Assembly: GCF_016428755.1 (NCBI RefSeq)
Contig: NZ_JAELTI010000036.1
Location: forward strand, 1 to 46,261
From: Allobosea sp. ASV33
Lineage (GTDB): Bacteria; Pseudomonadota; Alphaproteobacteria; Rhizobiales; Beijerinckiaceae
Reading direction: 5' to 3'
DNA: 46,261 nt
This document shows, piece after piece, positions 43,830-46,261 of this stretch. Position numbers and translations under genes: made by a program. The first letter of the stretch is position 1. Every line of letters begins with the position of its first letter. The notes under the pieces were generated by a model. It ran no database searches. It worked only from the letters and a program-made list of their open reading frames with translations, and was not told the DNA's origin.

Positions 43830-44720
43830 ATGGCCGGGCCGATCGAGCACTACAGGCTGTATGGCGAGCCGATCAGGCATGTCGAGCCGCGCTTCATCCA
43901 TGTCGAGCCGATCCGGGAGCGCAGCGGCTTCCATCACTGGCGCATCGCTCCGCATGCCCATCGCGAGCTGCATCAGCTGCTGCTGGTGTCTGGGGGCGGC
44001 GGAGCGATGAATTGCGAGGCTTCGTCCTTCGTCATCGCGGCGCCGGCGATTCTCGTGATCCCGGCCGAGACGGTGCACGGTTTCGCATTCGAGCCGGGGA
44101 CCGACGGGTGGGTGATCTCGATCGCGCGCACCGCCATGCCCGGTGCGGCTGTGAGTGACCGGCTGATCGCGACGTTGTTCGATCGCGTGCGCTGCGTCGG
44201 ACCGGTCGAGCGGGAGACGGCGCGCCAGATCGGCCAGGACTTCGTGTCGCTCTCGAACGAGCTGGCCTGGGATGGAGCGGGCCGCAATCTGGCGATTGAG
44301 GGCGACGTGCTGAGGCTATTCGTGGCGTTCGCGCGCGCCGGCCTGGCCCAAGAATGGATGGGAGCGTCGTTCACCGATGCGGAATCCGTGCTCCTCTCCC
44401 GTTTCCGGGCGCTGGTCGAAGCGCATTTCGCCGAGCATCTTGCGGTCGCCGCCTATGCGCGCCGGCTCGGCGTCTCGGAAGATCGACTGTTGGCGGTCTG
44501 CAGGAAACGTTTTGCCGTGCCGCCAATCCAGATCATCCACCAGCGCGTGATGGTCGAGGCTCAGCGCTGGCTGCTCTATACGACGGCTCCCGTCAGCTCG
44601 ATCGCGGACGCGTTGGGCTTCAAGGATATCAGTTACTTCTCCCGCTTCTTCACGCAACGATTAGGAGAGAGCCCGCGCCGATTCCGGTCGGCACAGGCAT
44701 CCCGCTCCAAAGAGCCGTGA
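43830..44720 (+). CDS. AraC-family transcriptional regulator
   Basis: 296 aa. An N-terminal cupin-like sensing domain (FHHWRIAPHAHRELHQLLLV, about 37-56; IPAETVHGFAFEPG) is followed by two helix-turn-helix units at about 200-290: LAVAAYARRLGVSEDRLLAV, then SSIADALGFKDISYFSRFFT and QRLGESPRRFR. The architecture matches PobR-like regulators of hydroxybenzoate catabolism. It is divergent from the flavoprotein-SDR-SDR operon and probably activates it. Its last 71 bases are overlapped by the read-through tail of the convergent pdxA-like frame. Confidence 0.9.
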   Translation: MAGPIEHYRLYGEPIRHVEPRFIHVEPIRERSGFHHWRIAPHAHRELHQLLLVSGGGGAMNCEASSFVIAAPAILVIPAETVHGFAFEPGTDGWVISIARTAMPGAAVSDRLIATLFDRVRCVGPVERETARQIGQDFVSLSNELAWDGAGRNLAIEGDVLRLFVAFARAGLAQEWMGASFTDAESVLLSRFRALVEAHFAEHLAVAAYARRLGVSEDRLLAVCRKRFAVPPIQIIHQRVMVEAQRWLLYTTAPVSSIADALGFKDISYFSRFFTQRLGESPRRFRSAQASRSKEP

Positions 44721-45903
44721 TGTTTTCCGATTGCCGGGCGGCTTTCCGGCCCCACGGTGCCGCTTGTTTCGTGCGAATTCGCAAATGGACCCGAAGGAAT
44801 GGATACCTGCTCGGCAACCGATACCGCCAAACTGGACATCGCACCTGTTCGCTTAGAGACAGGAGGAGATCGCTTCGAGCTGAAAAGGCTAGCGCGGTTC
44901 CTCGCGCCGGAAAGCGGCCGTCCAATGCCGATGTCCCGATGGTAAATCCGGCGGCCCCAGCCCGGCGTACCGCCTCGATCTGCGCGGGCTGGTCGATCGA
45001 GCCGGCGATGATCACGGGCTTGTCCGTCGCGCCGCGGTCGAGCCCGAGATATTTGACCGGAATGAGCCCTTGATCATGGTACTGGGCGACGACAACATCA
45101 AACCGGCCGGTGCGCGCCTGCATGAAAACGGTGTCGCCGGACCAAGGGCCACTTGCATCGATCCCCTCGAACTGCGCTGCCCTGACGGCCGGCGCGATGA
45201 TCTCACGCTCCTCGAACCCGAACAGTCCGCCTTCGCCGGCATGCGGATTGAGACCAGCGACCGCGATGCACGGAGCGGCGATGCCGAGGGCCCGCCCGCC
45301 TTGATGGGCCAAACGGATCGCCGACATTTGCGCCGCGAAATCACCCCGCCCGATCGCCTCGCGCAGCAAGCAATGGATGGTGACGAGCACGGTGCTGATT
45401 TCGTCGTTCACAAGCATCATGGCAACGCGGCCTGCGCCGCCCCGCTCGGCCAGGATTTCCGTATGTCCTGGATAGGCGAAACCCGCAGCGGCCAGCGATT
45501 CCTTATGGATCGGGGCGGTGACGATTCCCGCGACCTGACCCTCCCTGGCGAGATCAATCGCCATGGCGATCGCAGCGAACGCAGCCTTGCCGCTCTCGGC
45601 GCTGACAGTCCCGAGTGTTGGGAGAACCTCGAGATGCGAGGATGCGATGATATCGATCGTGCTCTCCTCGAAACGAGCCTCGCCAACCCTCCCGACTATC
45701 CGAAGCCGGGGTGCGTCCTGCAGCGACTGCAGAACATGGCGCATGACCAACGGATCACCGACGACGAGGGCAGGCCGCGCCCCGCCTTGGGCGAGCGCCG
45801 CGGCATCGACCATGCGCCGGGCGAAAAACTTCGCCGCGATCTCTGGGCCGATGCCGGACGGGTCCCCCATGGTGATCGCAATGGGCAAAGCTGGAGACCT
45901 CAT
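44650..45903 (-). CDS. PdxA-like 4-phospho-hydroxy acid dehydrogenase with abnormal C-terminus
   Basis: 417 aa from ATG 45903 (AGGAGG 8 nt upstream); the family is about 330. GDPSGIGPE (13-21), His177, NPHAGEGG with His221 and YHDQG with His276 are the PdxA/PdxA2 metal and active-site motifs. After residue 290 the conserved VNVTLGLP...TSVDHG region is absent. In its place DKPVIIAGSIDQPAQIEAVR and AGAAGFTIGTSALDG look like the phosphate-binding end of a TIM barrel. From about residue 340 the frame is Arg-rich read-through running into the araC gene. It is probably a deletion chimera (junction near 45035) and inactive or altered. PdxA2 relatives act on four-carbon acid phosphates. Confidence 0.7.
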   Translation of the reverse strand: MRSPALPIAITMGDPSGIGPEIAAKFFARRMVDAAALAQGGARPALVVGDPLVMRHVLQSLQDAPRLRIVGRVGEARFEESTIDIIASSHLEVLPTLGTVSAESGKAAFAAIAMAIDLAREGQVAGIVTAPIHKESLAAAGFAYPGHTEILAERGGAGRVAMMLVNDEISTVLVTIHCLLREAIGRGDFAAQMSAIRLAHQGGRALGIAAPCIAVAGLNPHAGEGGLFGFEEREIIAPAVRAAQFEGIDASGPWSGDTVFMQARTGRFDVVVAQYHDQGLIPVKYLGLDRGATDKPVIIAGSIDQPAQIEAVRRAGAAGFTIGTSALDGRFPARGTALAFSARSDLLLSLSEQVRCPVWRYRLPSRYPFLRVHLRIRTKQAAPWGRKAARQSENITALWSGMPVPTGIGAGSLLIVA

Positions 45904-45905
45904 CA

Positions 45906-46041
45906 GGCACCCTCCTGGGGCAAGGGGAGAAGCAACCGCCACGCCGCATGGAGCAGTGTCGCCGGATGGTCAAAGCCACCGGCCTTCATCGCCATGAGGA
46001 GCGGCGAAGCTGCTTCCGCCATCGCTGCGTAGCCAATCATA
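45906..46041 (-). other. Short unassigned coding tail upstream of the pdxA-like gene
   Basis: A minus-strand frame running to TGA 45905-45903 touches the pdxA-like start (TGATG). Its last 45 residues or so (EAASPLLMAMKAGGFDHPAT, then LLHAAWRLLLP) look protein-like, but I recognise no family. Further right the same frame is the antisense of a cupin fragment, so any gene here is probably truncated near 46040. Confidence 0.25.
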
Positions 46042-46044
46042 CCT

Positions 46045-46261
46045 TCAGCGTCACCGACTGGTTTTCCCGCACGTCTCCGGAGGTGCTGGCTCAAAATCTC
46101 GGATTGAGCCGCGAACAGGTCGCACAGCTTCCGTCCGGCGAGGCCTATTTCGCCCAAGGACCCGTCCCCGACGACCGCTCGACCGACGCCACGCCGCGCG
46201 CGACGGCTGCTTTGACGACGCCGCATCGCTACCCGCTGCTGGCCCAGCAACCAAGGCGCGT
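46045..46261 (+). pseudogene. C-terminal fragment of an oxalate-decarboxylase-type bicupin (runs off the window)
   Basis: The plus-strand frame from about 46045 reads FSVTDWFSRTSPEVLAQNLG, then LSREQVAQLPSGEAYFAQG. This matches the C-terminal tail of oxalate decarboxylase-like bicupins (the consensus is roughly SLNQWLALTPPELV...LGL). No cupin barrel with metal histidines is found upstream; the frame there is not protein-like, so the 5' part is missing. It is open at the right edge, therefore partial. Confidence 0.5.

Noticed and set aside
1..46261. tRNA or rRNA genes and attachment sites
   Set aside because: I looked for cloverleaf arms with CCA-type ends and for conserved rRNA stretches and saw none, so an integrative-element boundary is not supported.

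Overview
The window is high-GC DNA with short intergenic gaps, many 4-nt start/stop overlaps and frequent GTG/TTG starts. A divergent pcaQ / pcaDCHG locus, PotABC- and Liv-type ABC operons and the ISL3/IS3 remnants point to an alphaproteobacterium of the Rhizobiales (Hyphomicrobiales), perhaps Bosea-like. The genus is a guess from gene content. I see no rRNA, tRNA or CRISPR. Most of the window is accessory catabolic DNA: transporter + dehydrogenases + local regulator, repeated several times.

Layout. (1) 1-9247: the end of a LysR regulator, a MarR regulator, and divergent from it an eight-gene operon encoding a polyamine-type ABC importer, a NodB-fold deacetylase, two SDR dehydrogenases and an amidase; the substrate is unknown. 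(2) 9248-14823: a decayed quinone-oxidoreductase fragment, a 1221-aa autotransporter, a LuxR-type solo regulator and a small exported protein. The autotransporter and the small protein each have a near-identical 20-bp lux-box-like dyad, followed after exactly 20 nt by the same CGATGATCC block, so they look like one regulon of this LuxR. (3) 14944-16947: an insertion-sequence graveyard, with a broken ISL3 element and an internally deleted IS3 element. (4) 17248-24989: protocatechuate ortho-cleavage genes, pcaDCHG, then a beta-keto-acid cleavage enzyme (BKACE), then pcaI (frameshifted) and pcaJ, with divergent pcaQ and a downstream MHS-type transporter. An ungapped, roughly 83-bp copy of the PcaQ-box/leader of pcaD stands upstream of the transporter. 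(5) 25050-45903: a large catabolic island of three modules. The first is a leftward operon of about 11 kb: a Liv-type importer including a fused LivM-LivG-LivF protein, a shikimate-dehydrogenase-like enzyme, two ketosteroid-dehydrogenase-like flavoproteins, a NIPSNAP protein, a TIM-barrel protein and an SDR. The second is a rightward set: Gfo/Idh dehydrogenase, IclR regulator, epimerase and a second TIM-barrel protein. The third is an AraC regulator divergent from a third flavoprotein and two SDRs. After these come a PdxA-like gene with an abnormal C-terminus and, at the right edge, an oxalate-decarboxylase-type cupin fragment.

How they may work together (inference): the island has what is needed to import an oxygenated alicyclic acid (quinate/shikimate-like or a cyclohexane carboxylate), oxidise its hydroxyls, desaturate or aromatise the ring with ketosteroid-dehydrogenase-like flavoproteins and dehydroshikimate-dehydratase-like barrels, and deliver protocatechuate or a relative to the adjacent pca genes. 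The pca lower steps are unusual here: pcaB and pcaF are absent, pcaI is frameshifted, and a BKACE that could cleave 3-oxoadipate directly sits in the operon.
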